This document shows, piece by piece, positions 28,214 to 41,889 of a DNA stretch of 64,000 nt (positions within the stretch are counted from its first letter, which is position 1; each line of letters begins with the position of its first letter). Under the pieces are notes generated by a model that searched no databases, was not told where the DNA came from, and was given only the letters and a program-made list of their open reading frames with translations. Position numbers and translations under genes: made by a program. Origin of the DNA: Bryoerythrophyllum caledonicum (lineage: Eukaryota > Streptophyta > Bryopsida > Pottiales > Pottiaceae); the NCBI GenBank assembly GCA_963971425.1, contig OZ020515.1, forward strand, positions 9,564,291 to 9,628,290. Direction: 5' to 3'.

Positions 28214-28529
28214 TAGACTTAGATAAATGGAGTTTCCTTTTCCTAGATTTTAGATTCTGATGCGTAATACTTCATGTAGTATGGTTAGATCCATTGGTGC
28301 TGGGATTATAGATATTTGTATTTCATTAATTTACACTCTGTATGACTATAATATGTGATGCCAATGATTGCTATGAAATATTCTCTCCATTCTTTTTGTG
28401 TATCGGTGATAATTTGCAGTATGTTTTATTTTCTTTTTATAATAACAATGTGGTAAATTGCTTCTAGTCTTGAAACCAATAATACCAGTAATTGCCTTTA
28501 TGGTGAATGATAGAAAGTAAATGTTGGGT

Positions 28530-28910
28530 CGCACTTTAGCTCTAGTGGAGCTAAAGTGTGAGCAAATCTTCTTATTGACACTTTAGCTCTCCATTCTTTT
28601 TAGTTCAGTGTACTTAGTAATGGTGCGCACTTTAGGTCAAGTGGAGCTAAAGTGTGGAGTTTCCTTTTTGAGTTCATTGCACCTCTAAGTGATGGGGACA
28701 CTTTAGTTCGAAAAGAGGTAGTGTGTGCAATTTTTTTCCCAGTTCTGAGCACCATCATTTGAAACTCGTTATATATTTTTTTGGCCAATGTGAATTCCAG
28801 AAGGAGAATTGAAATTCTTTTAAATCAAAAAGGGCTCATCAAAATGTGTTAAGCTAATTCTCTTACAAGTGGATATTTGTCCGTCATTTAGCTCACTTTT
28901 AGCTAAATTG
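28530..28910. repeat. Class B palindrome block, copy 3, downstream of 25382 gene
   Basis: Palindromes at 28531-28560 (GCACTTTAGCTC-TAGTG-GAGC...), 28625-28657 and a broken one near 28700, then an 8-bp hairpin ATTTAGCT/AGCTAAAT at 28886-28908. The layout and linkers match 22490-22790. 28214-28530 is the AT-rich 3' flank of the gene. 28910-29640 shows no gene. Confidence 0.7.
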
Positions 28911-29680
28911 GAGCATGGTATTAATCCGGGTTAGTAGGATCGAGGGTGAATATTTAGCTATTCATATTCAATGAACACATGTGGTATAAAAGAAGTGTCA
29001 ACTAATGTGTTCTTCTTTTCAATATTATAGTTAGATTCGTAATGTAATGTTATCCGGAGTACTTATTTTTCTACGGGTTTTTGTAGAAAACATTACCTCC
29101 CAATTTAATGGAAACTCATATCCCTCCATATTGTAGAGTTTAGATGTGCACTTTAGCTCTTATTATCTACATGTGTTAATTTGGGAGTCACTAAATCTCC
29201 CAATATAACGAATACGGTGTTATATATAGAGGTAAACGCTTGTTTTGTTTTTCTTGTTAAGGGATAGCGTAAGAAATACCAAATCCAACCGAATTGATTT
29301 CACATTTTTCCATATTGTAAAGAATTCAATTTCATATTTTTCATATTGTAAATTTCTACCCCTGTCCAAAATGTACATTATTTAAATTTGGGAGATGAAC
29401 TGCAATCTATTTAGAACCTCGTCCACGCCTAGGAATCTCCACCTCCGTTGTCTCAAAAGTCTCCTCCACCACAATCTTCTTCCAAACCCTAGGTTTGAAG
29501 ATTCAAACCCTACGAGCCACCACTCTCTTTCAAAACCCTAGCTTTCGTGCCCTTCCTTCATGCTTCTTTCAACACCTCCTTCAACCTCCTTCTTCCTCCT
29601 TCTTTTTCTTCTTCACCTCTTCCTTGAAATCCAACTCCTCTAAAGAACCCAACTACTAGAGAAAAACTCCACTATGTGAG

Positions 29681-29684
<4 letters not shown>

Positions 29685-29739
<55 letters not shown>
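29685..29739. repeat. (GA)n microsatellite
   Basis: About 26 AG/GA units followed by a GAGTGAG-rich tail. It is preceded by a CT-rich stretch (29440-29640). 29740-30420 is AT-rich without a recognisable gene. Confidence 0.95.
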
Positions 29740-30424
29740 GAGAGTGGGTGTGAGGAGGGCGAGAGCTTGTGAAGACGCCGAGAGCCCGGGAGGACGTCGG
29801 CTTGGAAGGCTAGCTGGTACTTGGGCCCGTCAATACCCGGGTTGGTACCCGAGCTGGTACCTAGGCTGGGGTACCTATTTTTTATTAATTTTTTTTAAAA
29901 ATTAATATTCTTTTTCTTTTTCTCCTTTTTATATTCTTTTCTTCATATAAAATTAAATTCCTATTTTTTCAAATACTAGGAACTTAAGCTTTCTACAACA
30001 ATAAAGTAAAAAAAAAACTAAACAACTAATACTAAAAAGAACACTTAGACTAAATAGACTATCTAGTTGATAAAGACTTTGACTAGCTAGCTTGGTTTTA
30101 AGTGGTGATTTGGACTTTTGTCCCGGAGATTGTTCTCGGACATTCTTTCTAGGTTTTTCCGGGCATAACCTTGGTAGTTTTAAGGCCTGATTTTGTCACC
30201 ACATTAACGCTAATTAACTAGTTAAGCATTCACCAACTGTCATTTATTAATATATACAACCTACTTTTACGTAATACTAACTACTTTGCCGGTTATCTAA
30301 GACTAAAAATCACAATTTTATCAATTTTTTGGTAGGGGCAACGAAGTGGGAGTTTAAGACTCTCACAATTGACACCATAGCAAACTGACCAAACTTTCAA
30401 AAAGCCTATTTATGACACTTGGTC

Positions 30425-31489
30425 CTATAGGGGTTAACAATCTTAATTTAATCTCGGAAAGTTTCCCTAACATAACAAATGGACCATTTACAACAACATT
30501 GATAGCGAACTCTCTACAAATTTTTGGAAAAATTCCACAATTACAGATAACAAAAAACATGTCTTATCAAATTTTGTACTATACAATATATGGAAAATGC
30601 TTGCAAACAAATTTTCTTTAGGCGGACACATGGCTACACGCACTCCTCAAATGCCAAAACCATCACATTCATTCCCTAATTGTCAAATGCACAACAATAC
30701 GGTATGAGAAATCCAAAAACTAATTATATCTTCAAACAAATCCCGATGCTTTACACTTATGAACGTTGGAACCTTACAACAACAATCCACAAGAAAACAC
30801 GGTCCCTCCATGGCTACTTCCATGCACATGTGGAACCCAAAGATGTCATTGTAATGCTAGATTTAAATCGGACATACTATGCGTCAATGGACTACCATAA
30901 AGCCTCATACACAGAAGCCTTACTATCAAATTTATCGAATTCAAATATTGTAATGATAGATTTTTCCAGAAGTAATTGAAAACAAAATTAATAGATATCA
31001 ACCACTTATTAATGACGTTGCAACTCTTGGATGGAAAGTTGACCCCTTATTATCATCACCGTTGAAGCTAGAGCTACTACCTTTATCCCTTCTATGAGAA
31101 GTTTCAAAAAAACATTCATAGAGCTACTACCTTTATCCAATTAAAGAGACATTTACAAAAATTAACACCATTGCTATTCAACATGCAGTGTATACTCCTA
31201 TACAAATGAAAAATTGAAAATAACCAACTTCTTATAGAATTAAATGATTATACCCCCTAAAGCCTCTCAAAAGCACACACTTATCCTTATAGATCACCTC
31301 TTGGAATTGAGCCATGTGGCTCTGGTTGGTCCTTGGTTATTCGTTACTAGTTACATAGTGTCTACCCTCGAGAGGGGGGAGTAGTTCCATACTACTAAAC
31401 CTATGTCCGGTGGACATGGATTTAGTGGTGGAAGAATAGACACTTCATTCACTCCGGCCCATTTTACGGGGATCGGAGTTCTTCTTCAT
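30425..31489 (+). pseudogene. 5'-truncated, decayed LINE copy (ORF2 C-terminus + 3' UTR)
   Basis: Matches 19590-20752 of the full LINE. Recognisable pieces are the zinc-finger region (ACATGGCTACACGCACTCC... at 30628), the cluster CTCGTQRCHCNARFKSD near 30825-30875, and the 3' UTR from about 31310. It has frameshifts and an internal deletion next to the first zinc-finger cysteines. Truncation from the 5' side is what target-primed reverse transcription produces. Its value is comparative: it confirms the CxCx4CxC cluster and the 3' stem-loops. Confidence 0.8.
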
Positions 31490-34100
31490 CTACAAGTTGC
31501 AGCTCACTATCAAATGATAAGAGCCTCAATACCCTTCCCATGTCCAAGCGGATTGCAGTGGTTGGGTGATTGGATGGGACCGTGGGGTATGATTGAAAAA
31601 AATTCCGCAATGGCATCTAGTCAACGACTATTAGGCCACCGCCACTGAAAAACCTTAAACACGGGAAACTAAAGTATGTGCCGCGCCCGCTCAAGAGTTA
31701 TCATGAAGAAAATTTTGTGACTTTATTGATGTGTTGTTCGCGTGGCAGAACGTGATAATTAGACTAGAACATGGCTATGTGACATGGGTGCGAGTTCCAT
31801 TTGGTCAAGAAGGCTGGCCATCTGATTGGAGTCATCCACACACGGCTAACCGCACCCGCTTGGCCAAGGGTGCGGATGTTTTAAATGGCCCAAATTCAAT
31901 TAATCTCTAAAAGCCCAAGTGTACTTGGGGCGTACGTTTTAGATTTTGGACATGTATCTTTGAGTGGAAAAAATACTCCGATTCTTATGAAAATTTTACA
32001 CTACATTGTCCTTAATGAAATCTATATGGGAGATTTTTCAAATATGAATTTGGACTTTTGGTTCAAAAGTTATTAGCCTTCAAAGGTCAAAATGGGAAGT
32101 CTGGACTATAGGGGCAGCCAGGGCTTTTGTTTTTGGCGATTTGGAGCAAAAAAGCAAAATTTAATTTCCAAAAATAGAATATTTCCAAAAAATTGGGAAA
32201 TTTTAAGATTTTATATCGCCAATACTTCATTGATGGCGGTTGGCATATCGCCATATTGCTACTAATGAACAATGGGGCGATCGCCAAAAAGGATGTACAA
32301 ATCTATGTTTATAGAGATGAATTCTCCAAAATGGATATTTACGGAGAAAATTTGGTTTTGTGTGGTTTCAAGAGAAACTTTGTGTCGCCAAACCTTCGGT
32401 CGTCAAAAAGTTTGTGTCGCCACTCTGGCCAAATCTGGCTAAAACTCTTAAACCAAAACAAAAGGCCTAGAGGCAGCCATGTCAACCAATGCAATTTTGA
32501 GGAGGAAAATGGGGCAGAATTTTCGGACAAAAAGGGCAAGGAAAGGAGTCCAGACTTCCATGCACAAAGTCCAAGTAGAAAAAGCTTTGAAAATTATTGA
32601 AAGAGTTATTAAAATAGTTTTTAAAAAATAGCAAACAACCAGCCGTCAACTGGCCCGCCAGCGTCCCACGCGAGAAGCAAGCCCGCCGAGATTTTTTATT
32701 TTATTTTATCTTAATAATTTTCAAATCTTTTTTTTTTTTTTCCCGTCTAGCTGGGAGGACTCTCAACAGCAGGACAAATTGGCCACCCAATTTCAAGCAC
32801 TGCCCTTTTCCAAAATGCTTTATTTATTTCATATATTCATGAAAATTATAGATTTCACTCATTTTAGTCGTTTATTTTTTTTAAATTAGTGAAAAAATTA
32901 ATTGAAAGTTTCCACCATTGGGATTCTCAAATGCAACCTGTATGAAACAAAAAAAATCATATCACTTATGTAGTAATTGTCATCATTTTGTAACCCTTTC
33001 ACTAAAGTATATATTTCTACATCTATTATCCCTCGAATTGACCTCAAATTTTGCACACAAATAGCTAACAACATATAAGTCATATTGGTAAAAGATTTGA
33101 TCACATTTCAATGTAAAAATTAGAAGATATGCCTAGTCAAAGTAGGTTGACCATGCTGGGCAAGGGGGGAAAATTACTTTTCTTTGCACTTCAAACACTA
33201 TTATAATCTTTACATCTGTATGGTGGATTGCAACCAAATTTTTATTGTAAGTTCATATATATGTCTATTTTTATATTGTACGGTTAAAAGTTTAAAATTA
33301 GACTTTAATATTAGATTTTATTGCCACTTGTTGATGATGGCATCATGGCACTTTTGGAGTGTTTCATGAAACACTCCAAAAAGACAATATTCTGGAATTA
33401 CATACCATGTTTAAGTTAGATGATTTGGTGAGTTACAAATTTGAGGATCGAGAAACATCTCAAAAATTGGACAAATTGGCAAACCACAATTGTGGGGGTC
33501 CGGGGAGGTACATACATTGGCAACTTCTCCTTCCCTCTCTTTTTGAATGCCAAATGAAGAACTTCATTGCAGACTTGTCCTCAGAAATGGGTTTAATCAT
33601 TTAGTGCTGAGAGAACAGATTCTAGTTGTCTCGTCAAATTTTGGTAGATAGCAAGCATAAAGATTTCGGCATCATAATCTCTCTACTAGCTACATCGAGG
33701 AAGGCACTCATTGTCAAAGGTAACTTTCCAACCCATTTCTCATCCAGCTGTGGCTTTCTTGAAATTTTTCTAAATTTCCTATTCGTTAGCTATGTTCTAT
33801 TTCAAAAAATTGTTCCATTGCCAACTTTTATCAAAGAATGGATGTGCATAAAAAGAAAATGATAAAATGGATGAAATATGTTGCATATGTGAATGAGGAG
33901 TCAGATTCATCCAAATTTTTGCCTAGAGAGTAAATAAAACTTTCGCAAACTGGCACTAAACCCAAATCCTATAACTAATATATAAAAAAGGCACTGAGAC
34001 TCATACGTCGTCTTTCAGGAAACTACTTTCAATGCCTCTCTCTCTCAGAGGTGAGGCTTGATAAAGCGACTGTGCGGTACAGTGTACAGTTTCCTATTGG
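31490..34100. other. Intergenic AT-rich stretch, no gene
   Basis: I see no coding region, RNA gene or complete mobile element here. The longest frames are 135 codons or fewer with no recognisable similarity. The one notable structure is the palindrome at 33352-33381. Confidence 0.55.
33352..33381. repeat. 30-bp perfect palindrome
   Basis: Left half TTTTGGAGTGTTTCA is followed directly by its exact complement, with no loop. It is unrelated to the class A or class B palindromes and occurs once. Confidence 0.9.
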
Positions 34101-34739
34101 AAAATAAGTGAACCCTCCGTGGTCATCTTGTCGCACAGTTGCAGTATTCGGAAACATCAAAAGGTAAGTAACAACAATCGGAATGCATCAAGTTTGCAGC
34201 TGGCAAGTTGCACCTTCCGTTACACAGGAGAAGATGAGCAGATCTTCGCCGATCCCAAGCTCCTAGCCGCAAATTCTCCGCCTGCCAAGCTCCAGGCTCG
34301 AAGACTGCCAAAGTAAACACAACCGGTTGTTCATTCTTTGATAATAAAGATAATAACCTTTAGGTCTCCATACTCCAAGGGTGTAAGATGTGAGTTGGAA
34401 GGAGAGCAGGTTATAAGTTAGAACTGCTTATGGAGGTGGTGTATATTATACTGTATGGTGAATAAATGTCATCAAAGCGTTATGATAATTCGATTTCCAG
34501 AAAACTCAGAAAAGCGGTGAACGTCAACTGTCGTGATTGCATGTCTTTCACAGAGCCTGGGAGCAAGAATGAAATGTATATCTGAATATTAATATCCCTC
34601 CCATACAGTAATCCCCCAGTTTTTAAATCTAATTCACATGGCTGAACTAATCAATGTCCGTACATCGACTGACTCGGTGAATATCTATTCCAATGCCGAG
34701 TCATCACACCTAACAGTCAGAAACTGTAGACACATGAAG

Positions 34740-35820
34740 CTTGCAATAGGATGGCTGAACCGAGCGGCCGTCTCTCACAAAGAATATTCACACATATCTA
34801 CACACTGGAATTGACTCTAGCCAGCTTCTTGTTCGCGCGCCTGGTTGTTTATGCTTGGCCTTGGATGGCAGCTTATGCCACCTCAAGCTCATGCTCAGAC
34901 GGAGGATGCTTTACTCCGTTGAAGACATTGTCTCTGGTGCCATCACCTTCCCCTCCCTCGCCTCTCAGCTCCGAGCCCATGATGACCACCCTTCACTCGT
35001 CCTCCAAGCCGGAAAACGAGAAACTCTGCACAAACTAGGAGATGCAGGAATGAAAACCGTGTCATAGGATGAAAGAAGGTTCCCTACCGACACCTTTGAC
35101 GTCAAGCATTACGAAAGCACTCTCAAAAGCTGAATGAACAGGGGCTAGGCCCAGTGAGCAGCATATCAAGTCATCATTTACAGCTTCGTACTACTGTACT
35201 TACATCCGTTCAAATGAAGGCGAATGCTTTTTCACACGCGCTCTTGAAAGCCACAATCCAGCGGTGAGCTTCAAACTTCCCAGACTCTGCTTCTTGATGT
35301 GATGCGTTCGTTGTCGCGGCAACCAGCTTCTTTCAACGCCAACTTACTACCTGTGAGCACACCAATAGTACTACATGACAACGAAGATAATCATAAGTCC
35401 AGTCCCAATCTCGCTCTAGACATCACGCAGCACCAAGTCCCCTCGGTGATGACAAGTCTAATCAGTATGCCATTCTAATCACCAGGCTTCAATCTAGATA
35501 GCACAGTGTCTGATCAATCTGTATGACAATATATTCTGATGAGATAAGTAGAGCACTTACTCCGTGGGAGTACTTTGCTTCCACCGCAACTGAATCTGCT
35601 CCTGAAATTGTAGAGGCGAATTGGAAATGAGATAGCCTCGAAGGTGGCGCTGCGCTTTTGTATGTGCTGCCGCGGCGTATGTCTGGCGTAAACGGGACGT
35701 GACGACCTCGATGTCTGCGTCGACAGAACCCGCGTTTGCCGTCACTCGGCCGGGAAGGGCAACGTCATATCTACGCAGTTCCTTTGCACAGACTTTGCAT
35801 TTGTCTGTGTCCTCCAAGTT
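34740..35820. other. GC-richer stretch, possible gene remnant
   Basis: Base composition rises here compared with both sides. Frames at 34855-35067 (plus; ...SVEDIVSGAITFPSLASQL...) and 35557-35817 (minus; ...DKCKVCAKELRRYDVALPGR..., with a CxxC) look protein-like, but I recognise no family and cannot join them into a gene. They may be exon fragments of a decayed host gene. Confidence 0.25.
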
Positions 35821-37391
35821 GCTACTGATGGCATTCTGTTAACCCCTTGAAAGGACCAAGGCATTTTAGAGGAATCTGATTAACCCCTAAGAACCTGTGG
35901 GGTACAAATTTTTTCATTCAATCCATATGCTTGAAATTCACAAAATGTTTAACACATCATCTTATAGAAGTTTAGAAGAAGATCCTACAGTTCCGTTCTC
36001 AAAAGCTCATCTTGGTAGTTTATAATCAATGAAGTGGAGACTCCTCTAACAAGCTTCGGAAATTGGTTCTTTAGGGATTGAACTTTTTGAGAATGTAACC
36101 GTAGGAATTGTAGGATAGTCTTCAAAGGGTATGAGATATGACGTGATAAAAAATTTGTGAGTTTTGGCCGTATGGATTGAAAGATGATTATAATCAAAGT
36201 GAAAAATTGTTCTCCGAGGGGACACTTGGTTAATCATCAAATGAAACGCAGCTATTTGGTGTGACCAGCCACTCAAAAAAGAGATTTTGTGCCATTTAGA
36301 TTCTGAATGCAAATGGAGAATGACGTAAGCATTTTTATAACAATAGAACTATGAAAGATTTGCATCCAGTAAAATTCTCATGCGTGTAGAAGGGAAAATA
36401 ATTCCTTGATTTATACACTGTAAGATTGTAGTCCAATACAAATATCTCAGCCTCAATAGAGTTTTCCTGAAAGTCTGAGTTTTAAAGGGTGGCTACCTTG
36501 TGTCAGCCAAAAAGACCCGGTGCAGCATCCTTTAAGGACCTTGTGTCTTTCTCTATTCACCAAAGCAAGGTGAGATTTAAATACGGCAATATTTGCAGGG
36601 TGAAAATTCTCACCCTCTATATTTTATGGGCCATACGCATGGAACAAGCTAATGTAACCAAATTAGTAATTTGGAGTCACCAATGCCACCTTGCATCTAT
36701 GTTTGGACGGTGACTATGCCTTGATGATTAAACTTGTAGCATGTTGGTTGGCTGACAAAGGACCATAATTTATGGAATAAATCCCAAAGTTAACCAAACC
36801 ACCATATTTCTCAAAAACAAGTGGACTTTTAGGTGTACAACCCCTATTAGCGTTTTGGAGTGATAGTCACGGTTTAAATCCCAAGTACTTTCAGGAAAAC
36901 TCCAATAGGTGCCAAAGTGGGTTCCGACATGATGAGGATGAGACTGTTAAAAATTCATTTGGAATCTTTACTTAATACTTATTGAATATCTTTGTTTGAG
37001 AGCACGGCTGCCATTCCCATGATGATGACCCATTACCTAAAAAGTCACCTGGGATAATAAAGTTTTACTGAAATTGCTTCCCGAATGGGCAAGTTAGGAG
37101 GAATATGGTGCCGGAGAGTATGAGATGTATAAACGGAAAAAAAAAAGCATGTGGAAATTTCATATCGCCTTTTTCTGCACCAATGAAATGCTTTGCAATC
37201 AATGTTCTTGGGCCCAACCCCATGCAAGCTAAAGCTCCCCCATAGTACCCTAAGTTCTCATAGGGTTGACCAATAGTTCCCCCAAACCTTTCCCAAGCCA
37301 AGACACCATGTACATGTGGTCCGAGTTATTAACATAAGACCTTAAAATTCGGGGTACCTATCCAGTGTATTTTGGTGACTTTCAGGAAAAC

Positions 37392-38241
37392 TTAACCCCT
37401 AAAGTCGAAAGCCCTCAAAACTGCCAAAAACCCTCAAAACTGCCCTCTTTCAGTGCAAGGTGAAAATTTTTAACTTTTGACAAATTTTCGAGTATGTAAC
37501 CGTAAGATCTAGTACCTAACTTGTACATGTACATGCATACCGAATCTTAGATTCAAATTCCTCTCCATTTCTGAGATCATAATGTTCAAAGTTGAAAAAA
37601 AAAAAAAATTCCTTGTTGTAGAATGAAAAACTAATGTTTTGGGGGCCAAAAAAACCAATTTTGAAAAGAAATTTGACATGAGGCTCTTCAAATTCTTGTT
37701 CCTATGTGAGTAAGGAATATGTCCATATAACTTTTACCCTCATAGGACCTATAAAACCTAAAGAAATGCTTAATTTTTCACATGGAGGTATGCTGAAATA
37801 CAAATACAAATGCCCATTTTCAACAATTAAAAAGGCATGTAAAAAATTATCCGATTGAAAATCCAAACGGTGAGATCATGCTTTACTTCCTCTTTTACAT
37901 GTACAAAAAACAAAAATCGAAAAAAAAGTAAAATCTCAATTTTTGGTGAATTTTTGAAGTTACTGCGATCTAATTGATTTTGGGCAGATTTTGAGAATAA
38001 ATGAGCATATACCGCAGTTCTGGGCAGATTTCAGCATGCCCTAACAGTGTTTTCAAACTTTGACCGTGAATATCTCCTAAAGTATGAGGAATTTTGAAGC
38101 ATGAATGGTGTCATTTTAAAGGTATGGGAAAACTCTACGACCTTCCAAAATTGTAACTTCATACGATCTAAATTTAGTAACTGAGAGCCTGACCAGAGTC
38201 AGATCGACCACATTCTGGTCGATTTCGACTTTAGGGGTTAA
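37392..38241. mobile_element. piggyBac-like MITE, TTAA-flanked (842 bp)
   Basis: Ends TTAA|CCCCTAAAGTCGAAA and TTTCGACTTTAGGGG|TTAA are a perfect 15-bp terminal inverted repeat next to TTAA on both sides. TTAA duplication and CCC termini are the signature of piggyBac elements. No transposase inside. The interior is related to 43730-44538 (e.g. AACCGTAAGATC words). Older, degenerate ends of the same family lie at 35839-35900 (TTAACCCC twice), leaving 35840-37390 as probable decayed copies. Confidence 0.75.
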
Positions 38242-38657
38242 ATAAGTTTTTAAAATATGGAATATTATAATAAAGAAAAATGTGGTATGTCTGGCAGTTC
38301 AAGCTTTTCCTGGCAAATTGTCTGCCTGATTGCTTAGTTTGGCGTATGTTGTTACAACCCATGCTGTAGGAGAACAAGCAGTAACTATGTCAGAGAAACT
38401 GCTCGACCAACACTTAGTAACTTCCGGTTAGGCAAGTGGCATTGATTTTGTCCAACCACACGAGGTCGGGTGACTGCATTGGAGGAGAATTCATTATACC
38501 ACCCCAGATTTGGACATCTCTCGCAGATTAGTGTCGGGTATGGTTTGGCCGGGTATAGACGGATATGGGAAGGGCCATCTGGTAACTGAAACGAAGTTCG
38601 AACCAGTTGGACGAGGTCTTGGGCGTGGATGGCAAAGGCGTTGATGACTATCCACTA

Positions 38658-41600
38658 CACTAAATATTGCACTTAGTGTACTAGACACTAAATGTGAACA
38701 TGGACACTAATTGCAAATTATGCAAATAGTGTACTTGCAGAAGACTATATTAAATGTCAACCACTACACTATTTGGGAATTCCAGTAATGATTGGAACAT
38801 TTTTTTCCTACTCGTTTAGTATATCAAAAGTAGAAGAGAATTATTTGTACATTTGGGGTATCAAAAGTGAAGAAGAGAAAAAATAAGAACTTGAGAGAAA
38901 AAATTGGAAAAACAACAACTTGGAGAAAAGAACAACATAGAAAAATCAACAACTTTGAAAAAAAAGATTATTTATAAACACCAACAATTGAGAGAAAACA
39001 ACAATTTGGGGAGAAAAATTTGGAAAAAGAGAACAAAGATAATGGAAGGAAAGTGAATTTGCAATCCCAAACAAAAAAAAAACATTTGCTAGAAAGAGAT
39101 GAGAGAATAAAATTTAAAAAACAATTGCAGAAAGGATCAATTGAAAAAGGGATAAATAACATTTTGAAAAAGTAACATTTCAAAAAAGTAACATTTTTAA
39201 AGTAACCTTGTGAAAAAGTAACTTCTTGAAAAAGTAAGCTTTTGAAAAAAGTGAGCTTCTCATTAAGTAAAATGTTGAAAAAGTATACATTTGAGTAAGT
39301 TATCTTTGGAAAAAAATAACATTTTGAAAAAGCAACCATTTGAAAAAAGAATTATTTTGGAAAAACAAACTTTTGAGAAAGTTACCTTTTCAAAAAATAA
39401 ACATTTCAAAAGGAAGCATTTCGAAAAGGAAATATTTGAAGAAGTAAACATTTGGAAAAGTAATCTTTTGAAAAAGGAAACATATGTAAAACGAAACATA
39501 TGAAGTAGAAAGGAAACAATTGAAAAATGAAACATTTGAAGATAGACATACTTTAAAAAAAAAGAAACATTTAAAAAGTGAAAAGAAGCATTTTTAAAAA
39601 GAGTCGTTTGGAAAAGTAAACTTGGATTTACAATGAATGTGAATTTGAAACTTATAAAGTCCAAAAATATTTGCAAGAAAGGAATTCAAAAAGAAAGAAT
39701 TTAAACTTCCAAAGAATATGAATTTGTAACTTGAAAAATCAAAACTCATTTGAAAAACCCAAAATTGGAAAAACTAAGAATTAAATCATACTAGGAAAAC
39801 AACATTGTAAGTTTATTATAAAATAGAAATATCAACATATGTTAATTTGCCGTAGGCAAATTTGGCACTTCTAAACCTTTAAAATATTGACGGTGTTTTA
39901 CTATGATATCTCGAAGGTGTGGAAACAATTGATTGGTATTCCACGTGCCATCTAATCCTAATACTAAACCACATCTAATCATGGATTTGCAAGCATAGGA
40001 CATATGATCACAATCAACTTTACAATTACTATCTTCGACTGCATCCGCTGCTAATTGAAGAAAGAACCGATTACCAGGATTTGTAAGTTTACCAAACCAT
40101 TGACCGTCGCTACAAATATCATTTTGCCACACATTGCTTTGAATGAGTTATGTTTTCTTCACCTCTCATCGCCTCATCCATACATCCTTAATCTTTGAGA
40201 TAATAAAAGTATCCGCCGGTTGATAAAGATGAGTGGCACATGGAGGTAAATTTTTTAGAATAGTCAATTTTTGAGCTAACACGGCCGCTAATTGTGGGGT
40301 GATATTGTGCCCCGTACAATTATCAACCCAAATGTATTTGGTGCGGTTGTAAGCATCCGGACCCCGGTTGATATGCCTGCAGTTCCCCAAAATATTGAGG
40401 AAAGATGGATAAGTCCATCCATCTTTTTGGTCCGGTACGGCAACATACCCAAGGAATTAAATCATCTAAGCCTCAGATAGGATAATTGTTATTTGCATTT
40501 CTAAAAATTAACATAGGAGGTTCTATCATGGCTCTACGCCCCCTTGAAATTCTAACGACCATTGTCATTGCCTCGCCCTCAGAAACTACATCGACATATT
40601 TCACCAAACAATCTCCACTGAAACCTAAAGTCTTCCCATTGCTCATGTTAATGGAAAAGTGGGTCTCATTTAGATTTTCATCAAACAAACCCAATTGAAA
40701 TCCCCGTTGTGAAATTCCCAAATGGTATGCCGAATTCCTCTCAATTTGAGCTTCTTTTTCCGGACTACAAGTTAAACGGCCCCGTCGTGAGAGTAAAACA
40801 ATATTGTTAGCATCCATAAAACATTGTACCCACGAATGTATAATTTTTCTGTTAGTAGACTCAAATGTTATACTACTCAAATGTTATACTACTCAAATGT
40901 TATAACTACTCAAATGTTATACTACTCAAATGTTATACTACTCAAATGTATAATTCAACAAAAAATTAAACATTTGGGTCTCTAGATTGGGCAAGATACG
41001 GCGAATCTAGAGCAAATAGAATGGATATGGCAAATTCAATGAGTATGGATGAAGAGAATTTACCTCGGAGGTTTTGTAGACCTCAAATGTTTGGAGCAAC
41101 CTTGGATTAAGCCATTGCACCCACTTTGATTGTATGGGCCCATGTCCCCTAGCCAATTATGAAGTATGCATTTTTGTTTTCCCATGTTGCTACGTGTGAT
41201 GGATGCTATTGGGGCAGATTCCGGACCGACTGGGACGAGGGTGTTCCGAAGGGCCCACCACCTAGTTGCTTATACAAGGTTGGTATTGTCTCGTCCCCGA
41301 AAGTGCTTAGGGAATTCCCTCACGGTCTTCCTATACAAGCCTCGGCTGCCTCGAATTGCATGGTTTTCCAACATCCACGCGACGGCGGATTGGCGCACTT
41401 GATGTGGACAACAGAAAAAAAGCTGGAGAAGGAGTAGGGATGACCTCCTACAGACAAGCTCCCACGACAATCTATGGAATGGCCACTCCAAAAGATGAAC
41501 TAAAGTTAAAAATGAAGTGAAGAACCACAGTTGGACATGGGAATTATAGAGTGGAGAAGACATCCTAGTTCAATGGGTTGGTGGTTGATTGGGGGTGTCT

Positions 41601-41885
41601 ATTTGTTTATTAATTTCATTCAATTAAGGCATGACGGGCGGTAGGCGGTTGATTGGGGGTATCTTTTTCTTTTTATAATTATTTAATTAAGACATGGTGG
41701 ACGGTAGGGAGTTGATTGGGGGTATCTTTTTAGTTCAAACACTTTTTTTTATTGACACAAGAAAGTTGATAGGGGGTATCATGAATGCCATGGACGGCTA
41801 ATACTATTTGTCAACTTCTTTGCAATTAGTGTACACTAGGTTAAGTACACTATTTGATTTGGTACACTAAATGCAATATTTAGTG
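38658..41885. mobile_element. TA-flanked DNA transposon with DDE_1 pseudogene (3.2 kb)
   Basis: Left end TA|CACTAAATATTGCA and right end TGCAATATTTAGTG|TA match over 14 bp, with weaker similarity for about 70 bp (shared ACACTAATTGCAAA). A TA target site fits the Tc1/mariner/pogo superfamily. Inside are an A-rich degenerate tandem repeat (38860-39660, GAAAAAGTAACATTT words), the broken transposase on the minus strand, a 16-bp minisatellite (40858-40955, CTCAAATGTTATACTA) and an imperfect repeat of about 80 bp ending GATTGGGGGTATC (41578-41785). It lies directly against an EF-hand coding remnant. Confidence 0.7.
39842..40880 (-). pseudogene. DDE_1 (pogo/Tigger-like) transposase, broken
   Basis: Three consecutive minus-strand segments in different frames: 40880-40473, about 40470-40166 and 40132-39842. 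They show SEGEAMTMVVRISRG and PPMLIFRNANNNYPI, then WMD, then YIWVDNCTGHN (second catalytic Asp) and LPPCATHLYQPAD, then IKDVWMRR. This order is that of DDE superfamily endonuclease domain DDE_1 (Tigger, pogo, jerky). The segment at 40132-39842 (SDGQWFGKLTNPGNRFF...) is the C-terminal region seen in plant and oomycete members. Frameshifts and stops make it inactive. The N-terminal DNA-binding part is not visible. Confidence 0.7.
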
Positions 41886-41889
41886 TACT

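Noticed and set aside
39263-39676. 137-codon Phe/Ser-rich minus-strand ORF
   Set aside because: It is a translation of the GAAAAAGTAACATTT tandem repeat.
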